From UBA2336 sp965227265 (lineage in GTDB: Bacteria > Bacteroidota > Bacteroidia > Cytophagales > Cyclobacteriaceae), in the NCBI GenBank assembly GCA_965227265.1, contig OZ245738.1, forward strand, positions 1,674,001 to 1,738,000: 64,000 nucleotides of DNA, given 5' to 3'. This document shows positions 50,722 through 59,657 of the stretch, piece after piece. Each line of letters starts with the position of its first letter. Positions within the stretch are counted from its first letter, which is position 1. A model generated the notes under the pieces. That model did no database searches. It was not told where the DNA came from and saw only the letters and a list, made by a program, of their open reading frames with translations. A program made the translations under genes and the position numbers.

Positions 50722-51359
50722 TATCCCTGTACGATCTCCCGCACAATTATTCTGAACTCATTCAGCATCATTGCAGTCGCACCCCAGACGATTTCATTTT
50801 CAATTAAAAAGTGCGGAGCAATCATCGGGTATAAACCTGCGGCCAGGATTTCTTCTTCGTACACAGCATCGTCACGGATCAGATCAGTAAGCTCAGCATA
50901 AATGATTTTGTCAACTTCACGCGGATCGGGTTTAAATGCCGGAACGTAATTCAGTGCACCTACAATCGGGGTTACCAGAAAATTACTCGGGATGACATCG
51001 AAATTAGTAAGCTGACCGATGACCGTTACATCTGCAGGATGAATTCCAATTTCTTCTTCCGCTTCACGAAGTGCAGTTTGAACAGCGTTCTCTCCTGCTT
51101 CCGCTTTACCCCCCGGAAAACTGATCTGTGCGCTGTGCGCACCTTTATATGTAGCACGTCTGGTTAAAGGTAATTTAATGACTCCGTTTTCTTCATATAA
51201 AAGTATGAGTACACTTCCGGGTTTAGGCGGCAGCTTATGACCGAAATCCGGAAACTGTCCGCTCACTGGTCGTGCGCGCAAGAGCTCGTGCGCAGTTGCT
51301 CCGGGCAGCGGATCTTTTAATCGCTTATCAAGTTCCTTTATTAATTCCTGTAACAACAT
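50718..51359 (-). CDS. Nudix hydrolase, CoA pyrophosphatase-like
   Basis: 213 residues. The Nudix box is GGKAEAGENAVQTALREAEEEIGI (about 100-123) with the REAEEE metal site. The preceding LLYEENGVIKLPLTRRATYKGAHSAQISFPGG matches the UPF0035/NudL group that cleaves CoA and related diphosphates. It begins at the stop of the TPR lipoprotein gene (1-base overlap) and is probably its operon partner. Confidence 0.9.
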   Translation of the reverse strand: MLLQELIKELDKRLKDPLPGATAHELLRARPVSGQFPDFGHKLPPKPGSVLILLYEENGVIKLPLTRRATYKGAHSAQISFPGGKAEAGENAVQTALREAEEEIGIHPADVTVIGQLTNFDVIPSNFLVTPIVGALNYVPAFKPDPREVDKIIYAELTDLIRDDAVYEEEILAAGLYPMIAPHFLIENEIVWGATAMMLNEFRIIVREIVQGY

Positions 51360-52372
51360 TACTTGCAGGTAATAATTTTACCAACAGCTTTCTCATTCCG
51401 CTCACGCGCTTTAGCCTGCGCTTCACAAGCTTTATCCAATTGCTTATTCAACACGTAAGATTCAGTCAAATAGCTATAGCCATGTTCGATTTTATCATCA
51501 AGTGAAATTGCTTTCTCAAGCATCCGGATTGCGTTAACAGCTTCATTCTTCTTCACATGATAAATACCTTTATTCCGATAAGCGTAAGAATTATACGGAT
51601 CCAATACAATGGCTTCATCAATGTACGATAATGCTTTATCAGGCTCATTCATCATCAGGAAAATATAACCCTTGTTATTTTTATAGTATCCATTATCGGT
51701 TCGTATGGATAGCGCTTTATCTACATATCCCAATGCAGCGGTGAAATCATTTTCAGCAAGCGCAACAAGGGACAGTGTGTTGTAGGCATCTGCTTCATCG
51801 GATTTAAGTCTGATTGCCTTGTTCAGGTATTTTTTTGCTCCAGAATAATCAGCTCTATAATAGAGAACCGTTCCCAGGTTTGTAAAGGCTTCTGTATTCG
51901 TAGAATCAAGCTTGAGAAGCTTCACAAAAGCGGCTTCAGCTTCCGCGTATTGCCGAAGCTGTGAATAAATCAATCCTTTCAGGAATATCCCCGGAATAGT
52001 ATCAGGCTTTACTTTTAAAAATTCATTGATATCTGCCAGTGCCGGCTCCGGTTTTTGAAGCTCGTAATAGGTATTGGCCCGATTGAAATACGCAGAATTG
52101 AAATCCGGTTTGCATGTTATTGCATGGCTGTAGGATTGAACTGCTTGATCATAGTCCTGTTGCCTGAAATAAAGTGTGCCCAGGTTATTGTGCGCGTCTG
52201 CAAAGCATGAGTCAATCTTTAACGCTTCGGTGAAATACTGAAGCGCCATTTCTTCGTGCTGATCTTCCAGTTCCACATTTCCTTTTAGCAGGAAGCGATG
52301 TTTTTTCGTGTCGGTGCTTTCCGAGCACCCGATTATGACGATAAAAACAAACGGTATCCAGCGCAAATTCAT
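51359..52372 (-). CDS. TPR repeat lipoprotein
   Basis: 337 residues from the ATG at 52372; the frame extends to 52405, but the shorter start gives a clean lipoprotein signal (PFVFIVIIGC). About eight tetratricopeptide repeats follow (NNLGTLYFRQQDYDQAVQSYSHAI, YFNRANTYYELQKPEPAL, AYRNKGIYHVKKNEAVNAI). It is a periplasmic or outer-membrane scaffold for protein contacts, with unknown partners. It is divergent from the his operon. Confidence 0.88.
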   Translation of the reverse strand: MNLRWIPFVFIVIIGCSESTDTKKHRFLLKGNVELEDQHEEMALQYFTEALKIDSCFADAHNNLGTLYFRQQDYDQAVQSYSHAITCKPDFNSAYFNRANTYYELQKPEPALADINEFLKVKPDTIPGIFLKGLIYSQLRQYAEAEAAFVKLLKLDSTNTEAFTNLGTVLYYRADYSGAKKYLNKAIRLKSDEADAYNTLSLVALAENDFTAALGYVDKALSIRTDNGYYKNNKGYIFLMMNEPDKALSYIDEAIVLDPYNSYAYRNKGIYHVKKNEAVNAIRMLEKAISLDDKIEHGYSYLTESYVLNKQLDKACEAQAKARERNEKAVGKIITCK

Positions 52373-52424
52373 GAATGAACAGTTGTTAGCCTGCAAATTA
52401 AACAAGGTTTGTCGGCAAACAGTT

Positions 52425-52454
52425 TTGATAAGTTAAAATTGTTGTCTTTATTTG
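52425..52454 (+). promoter_or_regulatory. Candidate promoter of the his operon
   Basis: TTG (52425-52427), 19-20 bases, then TTTATTTG (52447-52454). One mismatch to TAnnTTTG. It sits just before the leader peptide start at 52464. Confidence 0.5.
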
Positions 52455-52463
52455 AATCATCAA

Positions 52464-52538
52464 ATGAGAACAATAACAAACATCCATCTGCACCACCATC
52501 ATGTAAGCATTACGATGCGTGGCAGGTTTATGTTTTAA
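52464..52538 (+). CDS. hisL: His leader peptide
   Basis: 24 codons, MRTITNIHLHHHHVSITMRG then RFMF and TAA. Five His codons occur in a six-codon window (residues 8 and 10-13), directly upstream of a hairpin terminator and hisG. This is the standard layout of histidine attenuation: ribosome stalling at low charged tRNA-His changes RNA folding and lets transcription continue. Confidence 0.85.
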   Translation: MRTITNIHLHHHHVSITMRGRFMF

Positions 52539-52592
52539 CTAAACCATAAGACTTTGAAAAAGGCTTGCCGCGATCCGGTAAGCCTTTTTTAT
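52521..52592 (+). promoter_or_regulatory. his attenuator: antiterminator and terminator
   Basis: The terminator stem AGGCTTGCCG (52561-52570) with CGGTAAGCCT (52576-52585) is followed by TTTTTT. GGCAGGTTT (52521-52529), at the end of the leader ORF, can pair with AGGCTTGCC (52561-52569) as an antiterminator. A local GGTTTA/TAAACC hairpin (52525-52545) competes with it. Stalling in the His run would favour the antiterminator. Confidence 0.8.
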
Positions 52593-52610
52593 TTCATGAC
52601 CTTTTAAATT

Positions 52611-53471
52611 ATGAGCACATTACTTCGAATTGCCATTCAAAAAAGCGGACGCTTGCAAGATAGCTCCATTAATCTTTTACAGGAAAGCGGACTCTCGTTC
52701 AGCAACGGAAAAGATCAGCTGAAAACACAGGCCCAAAACTTTCCGGTTGAGATTTTATTTCTGCGTGACGATGACATTCCACAATACGTGGAAGATAAGG
52801 TAGCGGATGTGGGCATTGTAGGTGAAAATATTTTCATCGAAAAACAAAAGCAAAACGAGCTGATCAAACGCCTTGACTTTGCCAAGTGCAGGTTATCGAT
52901 GGCCATACCGCGAGCTGAAACCTACACTGGACCATCCTGGTTCAACGGAAAAAACATTGCTACCTCCTATCCGAATATTGTAAAGTCATTTCTGAAGAAG
53001 AATAACATCAAGGCCGGATTACACGAAATCAGTGGCTCGGTTGAAATTGCCCCGGGCATTGGTTTGGCCGATGCAATCTGTGATGTGGTGAGCACCGGAA
53101 GCACGTTACTAAGCAATGGTTTAAAAGAAGTTGAGGTAGTCATAAAATCGGAAGCCGTTATCATAGCAAGTCCGAAGCTGGATGCTGAAAAGAAAAAAAT
53201 CCTTGACAAGCTTTTGTTCAGAATTGAAGCCGTTCAAAAAGCCAAGAATAATAAATACATTTTGATGAATTGTCCGAACGAGGCAATTGAAAAAATCACC
53301 AGCATTATTCCGGGAATGAAAAGCCCAACGATCATTCCGCTAAGTAAAGAAGGCTGGAGCTCGTTACACTCCGTAGTAGATGAAAATGATTTCTGGGAAA
53401 AGATTGATCAACTGAAATCATTCGGTGCGCAAGGGATCTTGGTTATTCCAATTGAAAAAATGATTTTGTAA
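52611..53471 (+). CDS. hisG: ATP phosphoribosyltransferase, long form
   Basis: 286 residues, the length of the long HisG with the C-terminal ACT-like regulatory domain (about 215-286, ISGSVEIAPGIGLADAI before it). It catalyses the first, feedback-inhibited step from ATP and PRPP, and no hisZ is needed. It is first structural gene of hisGDCBHAF(IE), two bases before hisD. Confidence 0.96.
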   Translation: MSTLLRIAIQKSGRLQDSSINLLQESGLSFSNGKDQLKTQAQNFPVEILFLRDDDIPQYVEDKVADVGIVGENIFIEKQKQNELIKRLDFAKCRLSMAIPRAETYTGPSWFNGKNIATSYPNIVKSFLKKNNIKAGLHEISGSVEIAPGIGLADAICDVVSTGSTLLSNGLKEVEVVIKSEAVIIASPKLDAEKKKILDKLLFRIEAVQKAKNNKYILMNCPNEAIEKITSIIPGMKSPTIIPLSKEGWSSLHSVVDENDFWEKIDQLKSFGAQGILVIPIEKMIL

Positions 53472-53473
53472 TC

Positions 53474-54757
53474 ATGCAGACATTTATCAATCCAGTATTC
53501 AAAACATGGCCGGCCTTATGCTTGCGCCCTCAGGTTGAACTTGAGTTTTTAGAAAATTCGGTGAAGAACATTCTTGCGCGGGTTCAGCGGTCTGGTGATG
53601 AAGCGTTGCGCGAATTCACCAAACAGTTTGATAAAGCTGATGTAAAGCAAATTCAACTTTCACAACAAGAAGTTGATGAAGCAGTCAAATCAGTTCCAAA
53701 CGATTTAAAGGCAGCCATTCAAACCGCAGCTGCCAACATTGAAAAATTTCATGCTGCACAAAAGCAAACACTTGTGCCGATTGAAATAACGCAAGGGGTA
53801 CTGTGTTGGAGAAAAGCGGTACCGATTCAAAAAGTGGGCATCTATATTCCAGGTGGTTCTGCTCCTTTGTTCTCTACTGTATTAATGCTCGGCATCCCGG
53901 CAAAGCTTGCAGGTTGTGATGAAGTCATTCTCTGCACTCCTCCGGACACAACCGGAAAAATAAACGCTGCGATCATTTATGCAGCACAGCTTACCGGCAT
54001 TACAAAAATTTATAAAGTTGGCGGAGCACAGGCAATTGGTGCGATGGCCTACGGAACGGAAAGTATTCCTAAAGTTTATAAAATCTTTGGACCAGGAAAT
54101 CAGTATGTAACGAAAGCAAAGCAGCTTGTTAGTCAGTATGGTGTTGCGATTGACATGCCAGCGGGTCCTTCGGAGGTATTAGTATTAGCGGATGAAACCG
54201 CTGATCCATCTTTTGTTGCGGCTGATTTATTATCGCAAGCCGAGCACGGAGAAGATAGTCAGGTAATGTTAGTGGTGACGGATGAAAAAATCATCACTAC
54301 TATTCAATCCGAAATAGAAAAACAACTCAGTACACTTCCGCGAAAGAGTATTGCGGAAAAAGCATTAAACCACAGCAAGGTTATCTCCTTTAGCAAACAG
54401 GATGATGCAATAGATTTCGTGAACGAATATGCTCCTGAGCACCTGATCATCAATACTCATGATGCTGATGAGATCTCAGCCAGGGTCATTAATGCAGGAT
54501 CGGTATTTATTGGTAATTATTCGCCTGAAGCTATCGGTGATTATGCGTCCGGAACCAATCACACACTCCCGACAAACGGTTACGCAAAAGCGTCAGCAGG
54601 CGTTTCGCTTGAAAGTTTTATCCGGTATATTACGTTTCAGAAACTTACTGAAGGCGGATTGAAAGCACTTGGACCTGTAGTGGAGAAAATGGCTGAGGCA
54701 GAACAACTTACAGGGCATAAGGAAGCGGTGAGCATCCGACTGAAAAGCATTAAATAA
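53474..54757 (+). CDS. hisD: Histidinol dehydrogenase
   Basis: 427 residues. The family block KVYKIFGPGNQYVTKAKQLV and DMPAGPSEVLVLAD, the AEHGEDSQ Zn region, and the late PEHLI and GDYASGTNHTLPT motifs are all present. It oxidises histidinol to histidine in two steps with NAD, using Zn. It follows hisG after two bases. Confidence 0.96.
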   Translation: MQTFINPVFKTWPALCLRPQVELEFLENSVKNILARVQRSGDEALREFTKQFDKADVKQIQLSQQEVDEAVKSVPNDLKAAIQTAAANIEKFHAAQKQTLVPIEITQGVLCWRKAVPIQKVGIYIPGGSAPLFSTVLMLGIPAKLAGCDEVILCTPPDTTGKINAAIIYAAQLTGITKIYKVGGAQAIGAMAYGTESIPKVYKIFGPGNQYVTKAKQLVSQYGVAIDMPAGPSEVLVLADETADPSFVAADLLSQAEHGEDSQVMLVVTDEKIITTIQSEIEKQLSTLPRKSIAEKALNHSKVISFSKQDDAIDFVNEYAPEHLIINTHDADEISARVINAGSVFIGNYSPEAIGDYASGTNHTLPTNGYAKASAGVSLESFIRYITFQKLTEGGLKALGPVVEKMAEAEQLTGHKEAVSIRLKSIK

Positions 54758-54775
54758 CCCGGCAATTCTTTACTC

Positions 54776-55828
54776 ATGGCAAAACGTTCGAAGTCTTTTA
54801 TTGATATCAGCACACTCGTCAGGAAAAATATCCTGAACATGAAACCTTATTCATCGGCACGCGATGAGTTTAAGGGTGAGGCTGAAATTTATCTTGATGC
54901 CAATGAGAACCCCTATCCTTCTCCCTATAACCGGTATCCGGATCCGAAGCAACGTTTATTAAAGGAGAAGATTGCCGAACTAAAAGATGTTCGTCCGGGT
55001 CAGATATTTTTAGGGAATGGAAGTGACGAGGCTATTGACCTTTTGATCCGTGCGTTTTGTGAACCGAACCAAGATTCCATTCTAGTTACCGAACCCTCGT
55101 ACGGAATGTATGCGGTTTGTGCGGAAGTAAACGCAGTGAAAGTTCAGCAAGCTTTGTTAACACCCGAATTTGATCTTGATCTGGAAACATTTCCGAATAC
55201 ATTTGATGCCAGCACAAAGATTTTATTTCTGTGTAATCCCAATAATCCAACCGGCAATTTATTAAGCCGCGACAAGATCATTGAGATTCTTAAACGGTTC
55301 TATGGGTTAGTGGTAATTGATGAAGCATATTTAGATTTCGCAAAAGGCAAAAGCTTCATTCATGAACTGGCGAAATATCCTAACCTTGTAGTGTTGCAGA
55401 CATTTTCAAAAGCGTGGGGTTTAGCAGGACTTAGATTAGGAATGTGTTTCGCTTCAGAAGAAATCATTGCATTGCTGAATAAGATTAAATATCCATACAA
55501 CGTAAACACAAGGACTCAGGAACTTGTGATGGACGCGTTGGAAAGTACGATGTTCAAAGACTCTTCTGTCAAGGAAGTTATTAAAGAACGTCAGAAACTT
55601 TCAAAAGCATTGTTAAAGTTGCCGGTGGTTGAGATTGTTTATCCATCAGACGCAAACTTTTTGCTTGTGCGCATGACCGATGCGTTCCTCGCCTATCAAT
55701 ATTTAATGGAGAAGGGAATTATCGTGCGCGATCGTTCGAAAGTTACGTTGTGCTACGGTTGTTTACGGATTACGGTCGGAACACCAGAAGAAAATCAGCG
55801 ACTGATCAAAGCGCTGAAGAAATTATGA
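54776..55828 (+). CDS. hisC: Histidinol-phosphate aminotransferase
   Basis: 350 residues of the class I/II aminotransferase fold. LDANENPYPSPYNRYPDP near the N-terminus and the PLP Lys in FSKAWGLAGLRLG are typical HisC signatures. I use the ATG at 54776, which includes the DISTLVRKNILNMKPYSSARDEF lead that related HisC proteins share. The last four bases overlap hisB (ATGA). Confidence 0.95.
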   Translation: MAKRSKSFIDISTLVRKNILNMKPYSSARDEFKGEAEIYLDANENPYPSPYNRYPDPKQRLLKEKIAELKDVRPGQIFLGNGSDEAIDLLIRAFCEPNQDSILVTEPSYGMYAVCAEVNAVKVQQALLTPEFDLDLETFPNTFDASTKILFLCNPNNPTGNLLSRDKIIEILKRFYGLVVIDEAYLDFAKGKSFIHELAKYPNLVVLQTFSKAWGLAGLRLGMCFASEEIIALLNKIKYPYNVNTRTQELVMDALESTMFKDSSVKEVIKERQKLSKALLKLPVVEIVYPSDANFLLVRMTDAFLAYQYLMEKGIIVRDRSKVTLCYGCLRITVGTPEENQRLIKALKKL

Positions 55829-56940
55829 AAAAAGCTTTATTTATCGACCGGGACGGAACATTAATCCTTGAGCCCCCTGACGAACAGATTGATAGTCTGG
55901 AAAAGCTGGAATATTATCCGGGCGTTTTTACCTGGCTGGGGAAGATTGCACGCGAAACAGATTATGAATTGGTGATCATTACGAATCAGGATGGTTTAGG
56001 GACGGATCGCTTTCCGGAAGAAAGCTTTTGGCCAGCGCATGAGCGGATGATGAAAACGTTTGAAAGCGAAGGCATAAAATTCTCAGCTGTATTTATTGAT
56101 AAATCATTCCCGCACGAAAACTTAAATACACGAAAGCCCGGAACAGGTTTATTAACGGAATATCTTTCCGGTAACTATGATTTAAAAAACTCTTTCACAA
56201 TTGGTGATCGCGTAACTGATGTAGAGTTAGCGAAGAATCTTGGGGCAAAAGGAATTCTATTAAAAGATCCAAGCTTTGGCTTGAAGATCAAGGAGTTTCC
56301 GTTCCATGAATCGTGTGTACTCATCACGCAATCGTGGGAAGATATTTATAACCTGCTTACTGATTCAAAAAGAACATCAACTGTAAATCGGAAAACCAAA
56401 GAAACAGACATCAGCATTTCGCTTGATCTGAATGGATCAGGCAAAAGCAACATCTCCACCGGACTTGGCTTTTTCGATCACATGCTGGATCAATTGGCAA
56501 AACATGGAAATGTGGATCTTGAGATTAAGGTGAAAGGAGACTTACATATCGATGAACATCACACGATTGAAGATACTGCATTGGCATTAGGAGACGCATT
56601 TCTGCAAGCGTTAGGAAACAAGCGAGGTATTGAACGCTACGGATATTGTTTACCGATGGACGATTGTCTTGCGCAGGTTGCGTTGGATTTTGGCGGTCGC
56701 CCGTGGTTGGTTTGGGAGGCTGAATTCAAGCGGGAGAAGATTGGCGAAATGCCCACTGAAATGTTTTATCACTTCTTTAAATCATTCTCCGATGCTGCGA
56801 AATGTAACCTCAACATCAAAGCTGAAGGCACGAACGAACATCATAAAATAGAGGCGATCTTTAAAGCTTTTGCAAAGTCAGTTAAAATGGCCGTGAAGAA
56901 AGAAGGAAACGAGTTGCCGAGTACCAAAGGCACATTGTAA
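55825..56940 (+). CDS. hisB: Bifunctional histidinol-phosphatase/IGP dehydratase
   Basis: 371 residues from the ATG at 55825, which gives MKKALFIDRDGTLI, the HAD phosphatase motif (Asp8, Asp10). The HAD domain covers about 1-165 (GDRVTDVELAKNLGAKG). The imidazoleglycerol-phosphate dehydratase domain covers about 175-371, with Mn ligands in FDHMLDQLAKHG and DEHHTIEDTALALG. The fused form matches that of Proteobacteria and Bacteroidota. It overlaps hisC by four bases and hisH by one. Confidence 0.96.
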   Translation: MKKALFIDRDGTLILEPPDEQIDSLEKLEYYPGVFTWLGKIARETDYELVIITNQDGLGTDRFPEESFWPAHERMMKTFESEGIKFSAVFIDKSFPHENLNTRKPGTGLLTEYLSGNYDLKNSFTIGDRVTDVELAKNLGAKGILLKDPSFGLKIKEFPFHESCVLITQSWEDIYNLLTDSKRTSTVNRKTKETDISISLDLNGSGKSNISTGLGFFDHMLDQLAKHGNVDLEIKVKGDLHIDEHHTIEDTALALGDAFLQALGNKRGIERYGYCLPMDDCLAQVALDFGGRPWLVWEAEFKREKIGEMPTEMFYHFFKSFSDAAKCNLNIKAEGTNEHHKIEAIFKAFAKSVKMAVKKEGNELPSTKGTL

Positions 56941-57524
56941 TGAAAGTAGCGCTGTTAAAATATAATGCTGGTAATATTCAATCTGTTTCATTCGCATTGA
57001 AGCGATTAAACGTTAACTTTAGTATCACCGATGATTCTGAAGAAATACGCAAAGCAGATAAAGTAATTTTTCCGGGAGTTGGTGAGGCTAGCACAACGAT
57101 GAATTATTTACGAAGTAGAAAACTTGATCAACTTATCAAAGGCTTGCATCAACCTGTGTTGGGCATTTGTCTGGGCATGCAATTGATGTGCAGATATTCA
57201 GAAGAGAATGCGACCGATTGCTTGGGTATATTTGACGAAGAAGTTAAACGTTTTATTCCAACCGTTGATCAGAAAGTTCCGCACATGGGCTGGAATCAGC
57301 TTACCGCAATTAACAGCTGGATTAATCCTAAACTTGAAAGCGAAAGCGTGTACTTTGTACACAGTTACTATGTACCAGTTAATCCGTATACAACTGCTGT
57401 TACTCAGTATACAGTTCCGTTCAGCGCTGCGATGAAGAAAGATAATTTTTATGCAGTTCAGTTTCATCCGGAGAAATCGGCTGAAGCAGGACAAAACATT
57501 TTAGAGAATTTTTTAAGCGTATGA
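56940..57524 (+). CDS. hisH: IGP synthase glutamine amidotransferase subunit
   Basis: 194 residues, class I glutamine amidotransferase. The nucleophile Cys lies in LGICLGMQLM (about residue 78), and the catalytic His and Glu are in FHPEKSAEAG near 178. It supplies ammonia to HisF. It overlaps hisA by four bases. Confidence 0.96.
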   Translation: MKVALLKYNAGNIQSVSFALKRLNVNFSITDDSEEIRKADKVIFPGVGEASTTMNYLRSRKLDQLIKGLHQPVLGICLGMQLMCRYSEENATDCLGIFDEEVKRFIPTVDQKVPHMGWNQLTAINSWINPKLESESVYFVHSYYVPVNPYTTAVTQYTVPFSAAMKKDNFYAVQFHPEKSAEAGQNILENFLSV

Positions 57525-58243
57525 GGATAATTCCTGCAATAGACATTATGGATGGGAAATGCGTGCGGTTGACGCAGGGCGATTTCAAAAAGAAAAAGAT
57601 TTACAGCGAAGATCCACTGGACGTAGCGATGGAATTTCAGAATGCAGATTTAGAATACCTGCATTTGATTGATCTCGATGGTGCGAAAGAAGGTGAAGTA
57701 GTGAACTGGGATGTGATCTACGAGCTTCAGGAAAAAACTGCCTTGCAAATCGATTTTGGAGGTGGCGTTAAAACGGATGAAGATGTTCATCAACTCATGG
57801 AGTTGGATATCTACCAGATTAACATCGGAAGCATTGCCATCCGTGAGCCTGATAAATTCAAACGTTGGATGGATGAATACGGATCGAGCAATTTCGTACT
57901 CAGTGCGGATGTGAAAGGCGAGCACATTATGATCAATGGGTGGCTTGAGCCAACGGAGTTGAGACTATTTGATCTCGTGGAAGACTACATGAACAGCGGC
58001 CTGGAGTATTTAACGTGTACCGATATCAGTACAGACGGTATGCTGGAAGGACCAAATTTTATTCTTTACGAAAAAATAAGGGAACGCTTTCCAACTTTAA
58101 AAGTTACAGCCAGTGGCGGGATCAGTTCGTTAGACGATCTGCGCAAGCTGAAAGCAATTGGTGTGCATGGCGCGATTATCGGAAAAGCATTGTACGAACA
58201 CAAGATTGAGCTTGCCGATCTCAAACAGTTTTCATTTAAGTAA
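57521..58243 (+). CDS. hisA: ProFAR isomerase
   Basis: 240 residues of a TIM barrel. IPAIDIMDGKCVRLTQGDF at the start and TDISTDGMLEGPNF late hold the two catalytic Asp. It converts ProFAR to PRFAR, the substrate of HisF. It overlaps hisF by one base. Confidence 0.96.
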   Translation: MRIIPAIDIMDGKCVRLTQGDFKKKKIYSEDPLDVAMEFQNADLEYLHLIDLDGAKEGEVVNWDVIYELQEKTALQIDFGGGVKTDEDVHQLMELDIYQINIGSIAIREPDKFKRWMDEYGSSNFVLSADVKGEHIMINGWLEPTELRLFDLVEDYMNSGLEYLTCTDISTDGMLEGPNFILYEKIRERFPTLKVTASGGISSLDDLRKLKAIGVHGAIIGKALYEHKIELADLKQFSFK

Positions 58244-58998
58244 TGCTTGCCAGGCGTATTATTCCATGTCTGGATATAAAAGACGGGCGCACGGTTAAAG
58301 GTGTAAACTTCATAAACATCCGCGATGCGGGCGATCCGGTTGAGTTAGCCTCACAGTATGCAAAGCAAGGTGCGGATGAACTTGTCTTTCTTGATATTTC
58401 CGCAACGGATGAAAAACGAAAGACTTTCGCTACGCTCGTTAAAGAAATTGCCCGCAACATTAACATCCCTTTTACTGTTGGTGGCGGAATTAATTCCATA
58501 GCAGATGTTGCCCCGTTACTGGAAGCCGGTGCGGATAAGGTAAGCATCAACTCAGCAGCTGTTAAAAATCCGCAATTGCTTGATGAACTTTCAAAAGCCT
58601 TTGGAGCACAGTGCATTGTTGCCGCGATTGATGCCCGGAAAGTCGATAATGATTGGATAGTACATACACATGGCGGAAAAAATCCAACGGATAAAAAGCT
58701 TTATACCTGGACGAAAGAGTGCGAAAACAGAGGCGCAGGAGAGATTCTATTTACCAGCATGGATCATGACGGAACAAAAAATGGTTTCGCGGTTGATGCT
58801 TTGGCTAAACTTCACGAACTTTTAACAATACCGGTGATTGCTTCAGGCGGTGCAGGAAATAACAAACACTTCGAAGATGTATTTATTTCCGGCAAAGCAG
58901 ATGCAGCATTGGCAGCCAGTATCTTTCACTTTGGAGAAATAAAAATTCCGGAGTTGAAAAAATATTTAGCAAACAGCAATATTCCGGTAAGGCTTTAA
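58243..58998 (+). CDS. hisF: Imidazole glycerol phosphate synthase cyclase subunit
   Basis: 251 residues of a TIM barrel. RIIPCLDIKDGRTVKGVNF at the N-terminus and FTSMDHDGTKNGF hold the catalytic Asp pair. It works with HisH to make imidazole glycerol phosphate and AICAR. Confidence 0.97.
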   Translation: MLARRIIPCLDIKDGRTVKGVNFINIRDAGDPVELASQYAKQGADELVFLDISATDEKRKTFATLVKEIARNINIPFTVGGGINSIADVAPLLEAGADKVSINSAAVKNPQLLDELSKAFGAQCIVAAIDARKVDNDWIVHTHGGKNPTDKKLYTWTKECENRGAGEILFTSMDHDGTKNGFAVDALAKLHELLTIPVIASGGAGNNKHFEDVFISGKADAALAASIFHFGEIKIPELKKYLANSNIPVRL

Positions 58999-59006
58999 TC
59001 TATTCT

Positions 59007-59597
59007 ATGAGCAACATTGATTTTGGTAAACTCAACGGGCTTGTTCCCTGTGTAATACAGGATGCCAGCACAAACAAAGTATTGATGGTTGCTTTCATGA
59101 ATGAAGAGGCTTATGAAAAAACAAAGCGCGAAAAGAAAGTTACGTTTTACAGTCGTAGTAAAAAGAGACTTTGGACAAAAGGCGAAACGTCCGGCAATTC
59201 CCTTGAACTTATTGAGATTTTACAAGACTGCGATAACGATTCATTACTGATTAAAGTAAATCCAAAAGGCCCAACCTGTCATACAGGTGAGGATACCTGC
59301 TTCAGTGAAAAGAATGAATACTGGGATCTTACCCGGCTCGAGAAACTAATTAAGGATCGAAAGACTAATCCCAAAGAAGGATCCTACACAACAAGCCTGT
59401 TCAAAGCTGGCATCAATAAAATTGCTCAGAAAGTTGGTGAAGAAGCGGTTGAGCTCGTGATTGAATCCAAGGATGACAATAAAGATCTGTTTCTTAATGA
59501 AGCTGCCGATTTAATGTATCATTATCTCGTGCTGTTGCAGGCAAAAAATCTGTCGCTGAAGGATGTTAAGGATATTTTACAAAAGCGTCATAAATAA
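59007..59597 (+). CDS. hisI: Bifunctional PRA-CH/PRA-PH
   Basis: 196 residues. The cyclohydrolase domain (about 1-110) has VTFYSRSKKRLWTKGETSG and Zn ligands in DCDNDSLL and CHTGEDTCF. The pyrophosphohydrolase domain (about 115-196) has KVGEEAVELVIESKDD. It carries out steps 2 and 3 of histidine synthesis. It is last gene of the operon, eight bases after hisF. Confidence 0.96.
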   Translation: MSNIDFGKLNGLVPCVIQDASTNKVLMVAFMNEEAYEKTKREKKVTFYSRSKKRLWTKGETSGNSLELIEILQDCDNDSLLIKVNPKGPTCHTGEDTCFSEKNEYWDLTRLEKLIKDRKTNPKEGSYTTSLFKAGINKIAQKVGEEAVELVIESKDDNKDLFLNEAADLMYHYLVLLQAKNLSLKDVKDILQKRHK

Positions 59598-59629
59598 AAA
59601 AGGCCAAAGGCGGATGGACGCCCCTGGCC
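59595..59629 (-). terminator. Terminator between his operon and lipoprotein gene
   Basis: GGCC-AAA-GGCG ... CGCC-CCT-GGCC (59602-59629) forms an interrupted stem. On the minus strand it is followed by TTTTTT and fits the end of the lipoprotein transcript. The stem may also stop the his mRNA, although no T run follows on the plus strand. Confidence 0.65.
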
Positions 59630-59657
59630 GAACTTTAACTAAAAAATAAGATTATTC

